Notes: a model not told the origin generated them from the letters alone. A stretch of DNA of 64,000 nucleotides from Longispora fulva (GCF_015751905.1 NZ_JADOUF010000001.1:3906001-3970000), one strand, 5' to 3'; shown: positions 1 through 8,010, counted from the first letter of the stretch. A program made the numbers and translations.

Positions 1-843
1 TGCCTGCGGCTGGTGCCCGAGACCCGCACGCCCACCGCGCCGAGGGTCGACGTCGTGGGCTCGGTGTTCCTGGCCGCGGCCATCGCGCTCGTCCTGCTGC
101 CGCTCACCCTCGGCCGCGCCAGCGGCTGGCCACTGTGGACGTGGCTGTGCCTGGCCGCCGCCGTTCCCGTCGGGATCGGGTTCCTCGTCTCCCAGGGCAG
201 ATCCGAACGCTCGGGGGGCACCCCGCTGCTGCCCCCGTCCCTGCTCCGCCTGCCGGCCGCCCGCCGGGCCCTGGTCGCGATCACCCTGTTCGCGATGTGT
301 ATCGGCGGCTTCCTGTTCACCACGGCCATCACGTTGCAGGTCGGCCACGGGTTCACGCCCGTGGAGGCCGGGTTCACCATGGCGCCGTGCACGCTCGCGT
401 TCCTCGGGGTCGCGGTGTTCAACGGCCGGCTCGTCGCCCGGTACGGCACCCGGATGCTCGTCGCCGGCGGCGTGGCCTTCGCGGTCGGACTGGCCGGCTT
501 CGGGGCCACCGTGGCGCTGTCCCCGCAGGTCACCGTGGTCGGGGCGGCGTTGCCGTTGACCGTGGCCGGGTTGGGGTGGGCGGCGCTGCTGGTACCCCTC
601 ATCGGGTTGGTTCTGGCCGGGTTGCCGGCCGAGCGTGCGGGGCTGGCCGGCGGGGTGTTGTCCACGGCGATGCAGGTGGGCCTGGCGTTGGGCGCGTCGG
701 TGCTCGGGTCGGTGCTGTTCGCGATCGTCGACGGCACCGCGGATCCGGGCCGGTGGCGGGTGGCGACGCTGACCGGGGTGGCCGTCGAGTGCGTGCTGGC
801 GTCGACGGTCGCGGCGGTGGTCGGCAGGCTCCGGGCCCGCTGA
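1..843 (+). CDS. MFS drug-efflux transporter, C-terminal part (5' truncated by window)
   Basis: The reading frame is open from the first base, so the N-terminal half lies outside the window. The visible ~280 residues are strongly hydrophobic with about eight membrane segments and a short charged loop (QGRSERSGG) in the middle. They resemble the second half of 14-TM DHA2-type proton-coupled drug exporters (EmrB/QacA). The gene converges on the flavin reductase gene of the RiPP operon. A role in exporting that peptide is possible from position only; a general multidrug pump is equally likely. Confidence 0.8.
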   Translation, partial: CLRLVPETRTPTAPRVDVVGSVFLAAAIALVLLPLTLGRASGWPLWTWLCLAAAVPVGIGFLVSQGRSERSGGTPLLPPSLLRLPAARRALVAITLFAMCIGGFLFTTAITLQVGHGFTPVEAGFTMAPCTLAFLGVAVFNGRLVARYGTRMLVAGGVAFAVGLAGFGATVALSPQVTVVGAALPLTVAGLGWAALLVPLIGLVLAGLPAERAGLAGGVLSTAMQVGLALGASVLGSVLFAIVDGTADPGRWRVATLTGVAVECVLASTVAAVVGRLRAR

Positions 844-881
844 CCGGGCACGAATTCGGGGCCCGCCGAGCCGGCGGGGGT

Positions 882-914
882 CGGATCGGGCGGCCGGCCC
901 GCCGCCCGGGTCCG
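882..914. terminator. GC-rich hairpin between convergent genes
   Basis: A 13-nt arm at 882-894 pairs with 901-914 around a 6-nt loop, with one bulge. It lies in the 72-bp gap between the MFS gene and the flavin reductase gene and ends two bases before the latter's stop codon. It is probably a bidirectional terminator. There is no U-tract, as is usual in high-GC actinobacteria. Confidence 0.5.
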
Positions 915-915
915 A

Positions 916-1440
916 TCAGGCGGCCAGGTCCGCCGGCCGGGTGTAGCCGCCGGCCACGAAAACCAACGGCTCGCCCCCCTCGGCCGCGTCGAACGCCAGC
1001 ACCTCGCCGGTCACCACGTCGTGGTCCCCCACCCGGCGCACCTCGCGCACGACGCAGTCGAAATACCCCACCGCCCCGTCCAGCACCGGGCTGCCCGTCG
1101 CCGGGGCCGGCGTCCACGGCACGCCCTCGAACGCAGCGGCCCCGACCGGCCGACGCGGGTCAGCGAACCACGCCGACAACCGGTGCTGGTGGGATCCGAG
1201 CACCGTGACCGCGAACGCGCCCCGTTCCGTCAGCTGCGGCCCCAGCCGGCAACCCCGGCGCAGGCAGACCAGCACCAGCCTCGGCGCCAGGGACACCGTG
1301 GTGAAGGAGTTCACCGTCATGGCCTGCGGGCCGGCGTCGGTGGCCACCGCGACCACTGTCACCCCGGTGGGCAGCCGGCCGGCCACTCGGCGGAACTCCC
1401 GGTCGGTACGGCCGGGCACCATGGTCAGCCCCGCGCTCAT
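916..1440 (-). CDS. Flavin reductase family protein (RiPP operon tail)
   Basis: A 174-aa protein of the FMN-binding split-barrel flavin reductase family. It shows the typical early block (PTGVTVVAVATD, then MTVNSFTTVSLAPRLVLVCL), a central FAVTVLGSHQ segment and a GDHDVVTGEV block near the C terminus. Such proteins use NAD(P)H to reduce FMN or FAD, usually for a partner monooxygenase. The start ATG at 1440 overlaps the TPR gene stop (ATGA), so translation is coupled and it belongs to the precursor/protease/TPR operon. It could supply reduced flavin to, or itself carry out, a redox step on the peptide; that part is inference. Confidence 0.85.
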   Translation of the reverse strand: MSAGLTMVPGRTDREFRRVAGRLPTGVTVVAVATDAGPQAMTVNSFTTVSLAPRLVLVCLRRGCRLGPQLTERGAFAVTVLGSHQHRLSAWFADPRRPVGAAAFEGVPWTPAPATGSPVLDGAVGYFDCVVREVRRVGDHDVVTGEVLAFDAAEGGEPLVFVAGGYTRPADLAA

Positions 1441-3404
1441 CCCCGCGCTCCCGCGAGCGTGGCGCTGGCCAGTTCCCGGTTCTCCCGGACCTCGGGGTCG
1501 TCCTCCAGTTCCAGGGCCCGGTCGAAGTACCGGACGGCCTCGGCCGGTTCGCCCCGCTCGAAGCACAGGATGCCGAGGTTGACCCAGGCCCCGGTGAGGG
1601 CCGGCTCGGTCGCCACCGCCGCCAGCAGGTCAGCGAGGGCGGCGTCGACCCGGCCGTCGTCGCTGGCCAGCAGTGCCCGCTGGCAGAGGAGCTGCGGCTG
1701 GTCCGGGGCCAGCGCCAGTCCGGCGTCGACGTCGGCCGCCGCGCCGCGCGGGTCACCGGTCTCGTAGCGCAGCGCGGCCCGGTTGACGTACGCGTCGACG
1801 AACTCCGGGTCCAGGTCGAGCACCCGGTCGAAGTCGGCGAGCGCCCCGGCCAGGTCGCCCAGCTCGGCGCGCAGGTCGCCCCGGTTGTAGTGCGATTCGG
1901 GGTAGGGCAGCGCCAGGGCGATCAGGGTGTCGTAGTCGGCGAGCGCCTCCGCTGCGCGGCCGAGCCGACGCAGCAGGGCCGCCCGTTCGAAGTAGTAGTC
2001 GGAGTGGTTGGGGTCGGCGGCGATCACGTCGGTGTAGTCGGCCACCGCCTGCTCGTGCCGTCCCATCCGCGAGATCAGCTGCGCCCGGTTGTACTGGAGC
2101 ACCGACGGGTGCTGCCCCCGCTCCGCCGGACTCAGCTCGGCGGCCAGCCGGTCCAACCCGGCCTCGACCAGGCGCAGCGCCTCGGCCGGGTCGCCGAGGT
2201 GCATGGCGATCAGGGCGAGCCCGTTCTCGTTGAACGTCAGGTTGTACGCCCGGCGCCTGTGGTCCGGCGCGCCGGACGCGATGGTGATCGCGTTGTTGAT
2301 CCAGGCGCGGGCGAGGGTCAGGTCGCGCCGCCCGGGTTCGAAGTACCGGGTGTACAGCATCGCCCGGCCGTACGCCGCCTGCATCTGCACGCTCGGGGCC
2401 GCCGACGCCGCGCACGCCGCGTCGTAGAGCGCGAGGGCCTCGTCGGCGCGGGCCATCACGGACAGGGCTGTGGCCATCTTGGTGGTGGCCAGCCAGCGCC
2501 GGTCGTGGTGGTGTTCCCAGTCGGCGAGCCCGCACAGCAGCGCGCCCTGTTCGAGGAGGGCGTCGTAGAAGCCGCGCATCGCGAGATGTTCCAGGGCGAA
2601 GTCCAGCGCGTCGAGGCCGGCCTCCGGGTCGGTGCCGTGCAGCCGGTGGTGGATCAGCGCGCCGAGCCGCAGGGACACCTCGTCGCGGGCGTCCAGTTCG
2701 GCGGCGCGGGCGTCGTGCAGCCGGGCCCGCTCGACCTCGGGCAGCGCCCGGTACGCGGCCAGGGTCAGCGGGTCGTCGTCGACGCAGTCGCCGGAGACGT
2801 ACCGGTCGGCGAGGTCGCGGACCGCGTCCGGGTCCGCCGGGAGCTGGACCTCGACCTCGGGCCCCGGGGCGTCGGTGAGGCGCACGGCGTGGGCCGCCAC
2901 CGCCGCCGCGAGCGGCTCGGGCAGCTCGCCCCGGCAGCTCAGCACGATCCGCAGCCGCTCGGGGGCGATCCGGCGGAGCATGATGCCCAGCCAGTCCAGG
3001 TCGGTGCGGTCGGCGTGCTCGACGTGCTCGATCACCAGGGTCAGCCCCGGGGTGCCGGCCGTCGCGTCCCGGAGCAGGTCGGTCAGGCCGTGGGCGATCC
3101 GGGTGGTGTGCGCGTGCGGGTAGTACCGGGTGCGCGACTTCGGGTCGGCCGTGGAGGTCAGGGTCTCGCGGTGCGAGTCGACGACGGCGGCCAGCTCGGG
3201 CGCGGCGGCCAGGATCTCCAGGTCGTGCGCCCGGACGAGGTCGGGCCGTCCGGCGAGCAGCCCGGGGACGAGCAGCCGGACGACGGCGCCCGCGGCGGTG
3301 TACGGGCCGCGCAGCCTTCGGTGCGCGGACACCGTGGCCAGCCGGGGGCCGAGGTCGACGGGGGCCGGGTCGCGGAGCCAGCCGTGGTGGGCGGGGTGGG
3401 TCAT
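1437..3404 (-). CDS. TPR protein with degenerate STAND/MalT-like N-terminus
   Basis: A 655-aa cytoplasmic protein starting at ATG 3404, which overlaps the protease gene stop by 4 nt. The N-terminal ~250 residues look like the ATPase/winged-helix part of LAL/MalT regulators, including a Walker-B-like stretch (LTLVIEHVEHADRTDLDWLG), but no Walker A motif precedes it and there is no C-terminal HTH. From about residue 330 to the end it is built of 34-residue TPR units (for example YNRAQLISRMG, YFERAALLRRLG, YNRGDLRAELGD). It therefore looks like a protein-interaction scaffold, perhaps holding the peptide and enzymes together, or a signalling relic. No enzymatic function is visible. Confidence 0.75.
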   Translation of the reverse strand: MTHPAHHGWLRDPAPVDLGPRLATVSAHRRLRGPYTAAGAVVRLLVPGLLAGRPDLVRAHDLEILAAAPELAAVVDSHRETLTSTADPKSRTRYYPHAHTTRIAHGLTDLLRDATAGTPGLTLVIEHVEHADRTDLDWLGIMLRRIAPERLRIVLSCRGELPEPLAAAVAAHAVRLTDAPGPEVEVQLPADPDAVRDLADRYVSGDCVDDDPLTLAAYRALPEVERARLHDARAAELDARDEVSLRLGALIHHRLHGTDPEAGLDALDFALEHLAMRGFYDALLEQGALLCGLADWEHHHDRRWLATTKMATALSVMARADEALALYDAACAASAAPSVQMQAAYGRAMLYTRYFEPGRRDLTLARAWINNAITIASGAPDHRRRAYNLTFNENGLALIAMHLGDPAEALRLVEAGLDRLAAELSPAERGQHPSVLQYNRAQLISRMGRHEQAVADYTDVIAADPNHSDYYFERAALLRRLGRAAEALADYDTLIALALPYPESHYNRGDLRAELGDLAGALADFDRVLDLDPEFVDAYVNRAALRYETGDPRGAAADVDAGLALAPDQPQLLCQRALLASDDGRVDAALADLLAAVATEPALTGAWVNLGILCFERGEPAEAVRYFDRALELEDDPEVRENRELASATLAGARG

Positions 3405-4558
3405 GACGCCTCCTTGCGTAGCCGGTCGCGCAGCGCGAGGAATCCGGCGAGGCCGAGTTGGAAGAGGGTGAGCGCGAGCAGCAGGGCGGCGTCCCAGAAC
3501 CGGCCGGGCGGGGTGCCCGCGTCGAGGACGGTGCGCGTGGCGGCGCTGAAGAACCGCCAGGCGACGGGAACCGTGATCAGCACCATCGTGGCGATCATCA
3601 CGGTGTAGCCGAGCAGGTAGGCAGGGGCGTACCAGCGGGCGACCGCCACGTCGCGCGGGTGCCAGCCGGCCGGGTCGACCAGCTTCTCCGGCCGGCCGAG
3701 CACCGTCCACAGCCGGTTGCGGACCAGCTGCCTGGCGGTGGTGTGCAGGTCGTGGCAGCCGAGCACGGTGACGATCAGGTGGTACACGTCGGTGCGCAGG
3801 AAGAAGTAGAACTGCCAGCTGATCCGGGGAATGGTGGTGAACGCGACCGCCAGGCAGAGCCGGGCGGCCAGCGGCGGGTCGCCGCCCGGGTCGGTGAGCA
3901 GCCAGGCCACCACGGTGAGCAGGCACAGCAGCAGGCCGTCGGCGAGCATGCCGGCGAGCATGGGCAGGTACCGGCGGCGGCGGGGCACCACGACGAGACC
4001 GTCGAGGACGGTCTCGAAGCCGACGAAGTACAGCCGGCGGCTGATCCTGATCGTGGCGTGCAGGCCGAGCCGGCGTCCCGCGAGCAGGTGAAACAGCTCG
4101 TGCACCATCATCAGCGCCGGCTGGATCACGAACAGGGTCAGTTCCACCACCAGCAGGTAGTGGGTGAAGAACACGTGCCCGCGGACCGGTACGAACCTCG
4201 GGTCGGTCACGCACACCGCGACGGTCGCGGCGACCAGGGCCAGGTAGCAGGCCCAGGCGGGGCGGGAGAACAGCGCCCGGCCGAGGCGCTGCCAGCGGGG
4301 CGGCGCGTGCACGGCGGCGTCGGCGGCGACGATGAAGTCCAGGTCGCGCAGCACGTCGAGGAACTCCGCCATGTCCACCGGCTCGCCGAACCGGTCCTCG
4401 TACCAGGCCTCCGCCTCGTCGACCGGGCGGCCGGACTCCAGTTCGCGCAGCAGTGCCGCCCCGTCGGCCGGGAACACGCCGTAGGAGTCGGTGTCGGTCC
4501 GGCCGACGACCACCTCCTCGCCGTCGGGCAGGTAGGTCAGCGGGTGCAGGCGCAGCAT
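3401..4558 (-). CDS. PqqD/RRE-fused M50-type membrane zinc protease
   Basis: A 385-aa protein with two parts. Residues 1-80 resemble a PqqD-like RiPP recognition element (PLTYLPDGEEVVVGRTD, then an acidic helical segment ending LRDLDFI). The rest is a polytopic membrane domain of about six to seven segments with HELFH at residues 153-157, the HExxH zinc site of M50/site-2-type proteases, and a possible third ligand in the downstream LADG. Start ATG 4558 lies 59 bp after the precursor stop and follows a hairpin; its stop overlaps the next gene by 4 nt. The recognition domain would bind the leader and the protease could cut or export the modified peptide. Length and layout fit the 'peptide zinc metalloprotease' group of RiPP clusters. 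Confidence 0.8.
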   Translation of the reverse strand: MLRLHPLTYLPDGEEVVVGRTDTDSYGVFPADGAALLRELESGRPVDEAEAWYEDRFGEPVDMAEFLDVLRDLDFIVAADAAVHAPPRWQRLGRALFSRPAWACYLALVAATVAVCVTDPRFVPVRGHVFFTHYLLVVELTLFVIQPALMMVHELFHLLAGRRLGLHATIRISRRLYFVGFETVLDGLVVVPRRRRYLPMLAGMLADGLLLCLLTVVAWLLTDPGGDPPLAARLCLAVAFTTIPRISWQFYFFLRTDVYHLIVTVLGCHDLHTTARQLVRNRLWTVLGRPEKLVDPAGWHPRDVAVARWYAPAYLLGYTVMIATMVLITVPVAWRFFSAATRTVLDAGTPPGRFWDAALLLALTLFQLGLAGFLALRDRLRKEAS

Positions 4559-4579
4559 GGCGTTCCCTTCCACGGCGGC

Positions 4580-4609
4580 GGGCCGCCCGCCGGTGAGAGC
4601 GGGCGGCCC
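4580..4609 (-). terminator. Perfect 11-bp hairpin between precursor and enzyme genes (attenuator)
   Basis: Arms 4580-4590 and 4599-4609 are perfectly complementary (GGGCCGCCCGC / GCGGGCGGCCC) around an 8-nt loop. The hairpin is the main content of the gap between the precursor stop and the protease start. A partial terminator here is the classic way to make much more precursor than enzyme; leaky termination is inferred. Confidence 0.7.
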
Positions 4610-4617
4610 TGGGGCCA

Positions 4618-4734
4618 CTAGACGCAGCAGCAGTTGTTGTAGCCGTACTGGTTGCACATCGCGGTCAGCCGCACCGAACCCGGCTTGCGCACGACGATCT
4701 TCTTCATGGCCTTGACAGTCTTGATCTCGCTCAT
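4618..4734 (-). CDS. Short Cys-rich RiPP precursor peptide (lanthipeptide-like)
   Basis: A 38-aa peptide. It has a basic N-terminal part (MSEIKTVKAMKKIVVRKPGS), then VRLTA, then a C-terminal core MCNQYGYNNCCCV. Start ATG 4734 has an excellent Shine-Dalgarno (AAGGAGG at 4744-4750). It heads the protease/TPR/reductase operon and is divergent from lanM, so it is the best substrate candidate. It is unusual: there is no GG/GA cleavage motif, the leader is basic rather than acidic, four Cys sit at 27 and 35-37, and the only Ser/Thr are at 2, 6, 20 and 24. At most two (methyl)lanthionines could form between residues 20-24 and the cysteines, leaving two or more Cys for disulfides or other chemistry. 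Confidence 0.8.
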   Translation of the reverse strand: MSEIKTVKAMKKIVVRKPGSVRLTAMCNQYGYNNCCCV

Positions 4735-4821
4735 CGAGATCCACCTCCTTCGTGGTTGACTTCAGCCTGCCGGCTGGGACGTCGCGGCGAATCAGGGTGC
4801 GTGCCGAACGTTTTCCGGGCC

Positions 4822-4842
4822 GGCCCGTAGGGAATACGGGCC
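4822..4842. promoter_or_regulatory. Palindrome in the divergent RiPP promoter region
   Basis: An 8-bp inverted repeat GGCCCGTA / TACGGGCC with a 5-bp spacer, at the centre of the 4735-4893 intergenic region between the precursor and lanM. Position and symmetry suit an operator for a dimeric regulator acting on both directions; the LAL regulator at 8023 is one candidate. It could alternatively form an RNA hairpin. Confidence 0.4.
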
Positions 4843-4886
4843 ACCGCGCGCCCCCATATCGGTCGAGTGTGGACGGTGGCAGGATC

Positions 4887-4902
4887 ACTGGTCGTGACCA
4901 GT
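4887..4902. promoter_or_regulatory. DasR-like (dre-type) palindrome at the start of lanM
   Basis: ACTGGTC-GT-GACCAGT is a perfect 7+2+7 palindrome. It differs from the dre consensus of the GntR/HutC regulator DasR (ACTGGTCTAGACCAGT-like) only at the two central bases. It overlaps the proposed GTG start of lanM at 4894. If functional it would tie lanthipeptide production to N-acetylglucosamine status. This is inference from motif likeness. Confidence 0.35.
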
Positions 4903-7779
4903 CAGTGGTGGGCCGCGGGCCTTCTCCCGCGGGAACGTCCGGCCGGCGACGCCCCGGTCTGGGCCCGGTTCGTGGCGGAGGTGCTCGCCGGGCTACCGGT
5001 GGCCGTGGCCCCGCCGGCCGACGACCTGACCGGGGTCGAGGGGCTGGGCCGCGTGCTGCGCCCCCTGGTCCGGCACGCGGTCGACGGGCTCGGCGCGGCC
5101 CCGGAGGGGGTGGCCCGGGGACTGGCCGTCCGGCTGGAGCGCGGCCTGCTGCGGATCGCGGCCCGGTGCCTGGTCACCGAGCTGCACGCGTGCGGCGCGC
5201 GCGGCGACCTGACCGGGGACACCCCGCGGCGGCGGTTCGGGTCCTTCGTCGCGCTGCTGTCCGGCCGGGCGGGACTCGCCGGCCTGTTCGAGGGGTACCC
5301 GGTGCTGGGTCGCCTGCTGGCCCAGCACTGCGCGCAGGGCGTCGAGGTGACGGCGGAGCTGCTCGACCGGTACGCCGCCGACCGGCCCCTGATCGTCGAA
5401 CGCCTGCTCGGCGGGGTCGACCCCGGGCCGCTGGTCGAGGTGGACGCCGGCGCGGGGGACGGGCACCGGGGCGGCCGGTCGGTGGCGGTGCTGCGGTTCG
5501 CCGGCGGGGCCCGGGTGGTGTACAAACCGCGCCCGTTGGCCGTGCACGGGCTGTTCAACGAGGTGCTCGACCGGCTGGGCCTGGGTCTGCGGCCGGTGCG
5601 CCTGGTCGAGCGCGACGAGTACGGCTGGACCGAGTTCATCCCGGTGGAGCCGTGCGCCGCACCGGCCGAGGTGCGCGCCTTCTACCGCAGGCAGGGCGCC
5701 CTGCTCGCCCTGCTCTACGCGCTGGACTGCACGGACGTGCACTACGAGAACCTGATCGCGCACCGCGACCAGCCGGTGCTGATCGACCTGGAGACGCTGT
5801 TCCACCCGGAGCTGCCGATGCCGACGGAGACCGGCGTCGACCCGGCCGCCGACGCGCTGGGCTCCTCGGTGTACCGGGTCGCCCTGCTGCCCCGGGTCGT
5901 GGTCGGCGACCAGACGGCGCTGGACGTCTCCGGCCTGGGCGGCGACGCGGGCGTGCTGTCCCCGTTCGAGGGCCTGGACTGGGAGGACCCGGGCACCGAC
6001 CGGATGCGGGTCACCCGTCGGCGGCGGCCGTTCGCGGGCTCGGACAACCGTCCCCGGCTGGGCGACGACCTGCCGGCCCCGGAGCTGTACACAGAGGACC
6101 TCGTCGCCGGGTTCCGCACCGGCTACGACGCGATCCTCGCGGGACGAGCCGCCCTGGCCGCCCTGCTCCCGGGTTTCGCCGACGCGGACGTCCGGGTGGT
6201 GCCGAGGGCGACCCGCTGGTACGGCCGGCTCCTGGACGAGACCACGCACCCCGACGTGCTGCGCGACGCGGCCGACCGGCACCGGGTCCTCGCCGAACAG
6301 CTCGCCGCCGCCTCCCACGACCCGGTCCGCGCCGCCCTGATCGACCAGGAGCTCGCCGAGCTGTGGCGGGGCGACGTGCCCCTGTTCACCGGCCGCCCCG
6401 GCTCCACCGACCTGCTGGGCGCGGATGGCCCGGTGTCGCCGGCCGGCGGGGCCTCCCCCATGCCGATGACCGGACTCGACCGGGTGGAGCGCAAGATCGC
6501 CGCGTTGAGCCGCACCGACCGCTACGACCAGGAATGGATCATCCGTGCCGCGATGGCGACCCGGCACCGCACCCCGCTGCACGTCCCCGCCCCGCCCGGC
6601 CCCCCGGCCGGCTGGGTGGCCCCGGACCACGACCGACTGCTGGCCGCCGCGCGCGGCATCGCCGACCGGCTGGTGGCCACGGCCTACGAGAGCGACGGCC
6701 GCGTCAACTGGCTGGGTCTGGAGCCCTTGGAGGACGGGTACTGGACGGTCGCGGCGCTCGGCGCGGCCCTGGGCTCCGGCTACTGCGGCCCGGCCCTGTT
6801 CCTCGACCAGTTGGCGACGATCACCGGCACCGACCGGTACGCCGACCTGGCCCGCCGGGCCCTCGTCCCGCTGCCGGCCCTGCTCGACGGGCTGGCCCGG
6901 ATCCCGGAGCTGGCCGCGATCGTGGGGCCGGGCGCGTTCACCGGGTTCGGGGGGATCGCGTACACCCTGAGTTGTCTCGGCCCGTCGCTCGACGACCCCG
7001 GACTGGTCGAGCAGGCCGTGACCCTCACCGGCCGCGCGGCGCGGGAGTGCACGGACCCCGGGGTGGCCTCCGGGCTGGCCGGCGGGTTGGCCGCGATGCT
7101 CGCGGTCCACGCGGCCACGGGTCTGTCCGCGGCGCTGGACACGGCCGTGGACTGCGCCGACCGCCTGTTGGCATCCCCCGGAACGGGCTTCGTCGACGGC
7201 TCGATCTGGGACGGCTTCGCTGGCGGCTCGGCCGGGGGCGGCTTCGCCGACGGGGCGGCCGGAGTGGGCTGGGCGCTGGGCCGACTGGCCGACGAACTGG
7301 ACGCCGCCGAGCATCGGGCCGACGCCGGGGAGCCGGGCCGCGGCGGGGAGCGCTACCGGACCGCCGGCCTGGCCACCCTCCGTTCGATCGAACCATCCAC
7401 TATGGTCGATCTGTCCTGGTGTCGCGGCCTGTCGGGTTGGGGACTGGCCGCCGCCGACCCGGCCGCCGCGGACCTGCGCTCGACAGCCGTCTCCGCCGTC
7501 CTGCAGGCGCCCGCCAGCGCCGACCTGGGCCTGTGCCACGGCGAACTGGCCGCCCTGGAACTGCTGGCCACGAGCCCGCAGGCTGCCCAGGCCCGACTCC
7601 GCCGGCTCGGGACGCTGCTCGCGGTGGTGGAACAGTCCGGTCCGACATGTGGGACGCCGACCGGCGTGCAGAGCCCGGGCCTGCTGCACGGCCTGTCCGG
7701 CATCGGTCACGGAATCCTGCTCGCCGGCTTCGGAGAGCGACTATCTTCGGCACTGCTTCTGCAACCGCCGAAGCGGTGA
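4894..7779 (+). CDS. lanM: Class II lanthipeptide synthetase LanM
   Basis: About 961 aa, normal for LanM. The N-terminal dehydratase domain has the kinase-like signatures: VVYKPRP (Lys ~211), DCTDVHYENL (Asp 281, His 283, Glu 285, Asn 286) and LIDLET (Asp 298). It would phosphorylate and eliminate Ser/Thr. The C-terminal LanC-like cyclase keeps the zinc ligands in SWCRG (Cys 843) and LCHGE (Cys 881, His 882), and ends with LLHGLSGIGHG. Start GTG 4894 gives VTSQWWAAGL, like many LanM N-termini, with AGGA nine bases upstream; GTG 4867 in the same frame is the alternative, without a visible RBS. It is divergent from the Cys-rich precursor and followed after 24 bp by a second candidate peptide. 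Confidence 0.93.
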   Translation: MTSQWWAAGLLPRERPAGDAPVWARFVAEVLAGLPVAVAPPADDLTGVEGLGRVLRPLVRHAVDGLGAAPEGVARGLAVRLERGLLRIAARCLVTELHACGARGDLTGDTPRRRFGSFVALLSGRAGLAGLFEGYPVLGRLLAQHCAQGVEVTAELLDRYAADRPLIVERLLGGVDPGPLVEVDAGAGDGHRGGRSVAVLRFAGGARVVYKPRPLAVHGLFNEVLDRLGLGLRPVRLVERDEYGWTEFIPVEPCAAPAEVRAFYRRQGALLALLYALDCTDVHYENLIAHRDQPVLIDLETLFHPELPMPTETGVDPAADALGSSVYRVALLPRVVVGDQTALDVSGLGGDAGVLSPFEGLDWEDPGTDRMRVTRRRRPFAGSDNRPRLGDDLPAPELYTEDLVAGFRTGYDAILAGRAALAALLPGFADADVRVVPRATRWYGRLLDETTHPDVLRDAADRHRVLAEQLAAASHDPVRAALIDQELAELWRGDVPLFTGRPGSTDLLGADGPVSPAGGASPMPMTGLDRVERKIAALSRTDRYDQEWIIRAAMATRHRTPLHVPAPPGPPAGWVAPDHDRLLAAARGIADRLVATAYESDGRVNWLGLEPLEDGYWTVAALGAALGSGYCGPALFLDQLATITGTDRYADLARRALVPLPALLDGLARIPELAAIVGPGAFTGFGGIAYTLSCLGPSLDDPGLVEQAVTLTGRAARECTDPGVASGLAGGLAAMLAVHAATGLSAALDTAVDCADRLLASPGTGFVDGSIWDGFAGGSAGGGFADGAAGVGWALGRLADELDAAEHRADAGEPGRGGERYRTAGLATLRSIEPSTMVDLSWCRGLSGWGLAAADPAAADLRSTAVSAVLQAPASADLGLCHGELAALELLATSPQAAQARLRRLGTLLAVVEQSGPTCGTPTGVQSPGLLHGLSGIGHGILLAGFGERLSSALLLQPPKR

Positions 7780-7803
7780 CCCACCATCCACAGGAGACCC
7801 GAC

Positions 7804-7986
7804 ATGTCCACCCACCCCGCCGGCGAGATGCGATTCCGTGACGCCCCCACCGCCGGGGCCCGGCTCCGCCTGCTGGCCGGCAAGGCCGTCTCGTCGCTCA
7901 ACGTCGACGGCACGTTCGAGACCTCGATGTCGTACCGGACGTGCATCGGGGCGCCCGACACCCTCGACGAGGACCTCTGGTACTGA
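7804..7986 (+). CDS. Small peptide downstream of LanM, candidate second precursor
   Basis: A 60-aa peptide with a good RBS (AGGAGA) 24 bp after lanM. The N-terminal half is Arg/Ala-rich (MRFRDAPTAGARLRLLAGK); the second half is rich in Ser/Thr (positions 30, 31, 37, 40, 41, 43, 46, 53) with a single Cys at 47 and an acidic/aromatic tail (DTLDEDLWY). This could give one thioether ring plus dehydro-residues, so it may be a second LanM substrate. It shares no clear leader with the precursor at 4618-4734. It could instead be a small accessory protein. I do not recognise a family. Confidence 0.6.
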   Translation: MSTHPAGEMRFRDAPTAGARLRLLAGKAVSSLNVDGTFETSMSYRTCIGAPDTLDEDLWY

Positions 7987-8010
7987 CACGACCCACCTGA
8001 CCGGGCGGGA

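Noticed and set aside
4752-7841. Long alternative frame over lanM
   Set aside because: Composition is Arg/Gly/Pro only. LanM motifs are all in the other frame.
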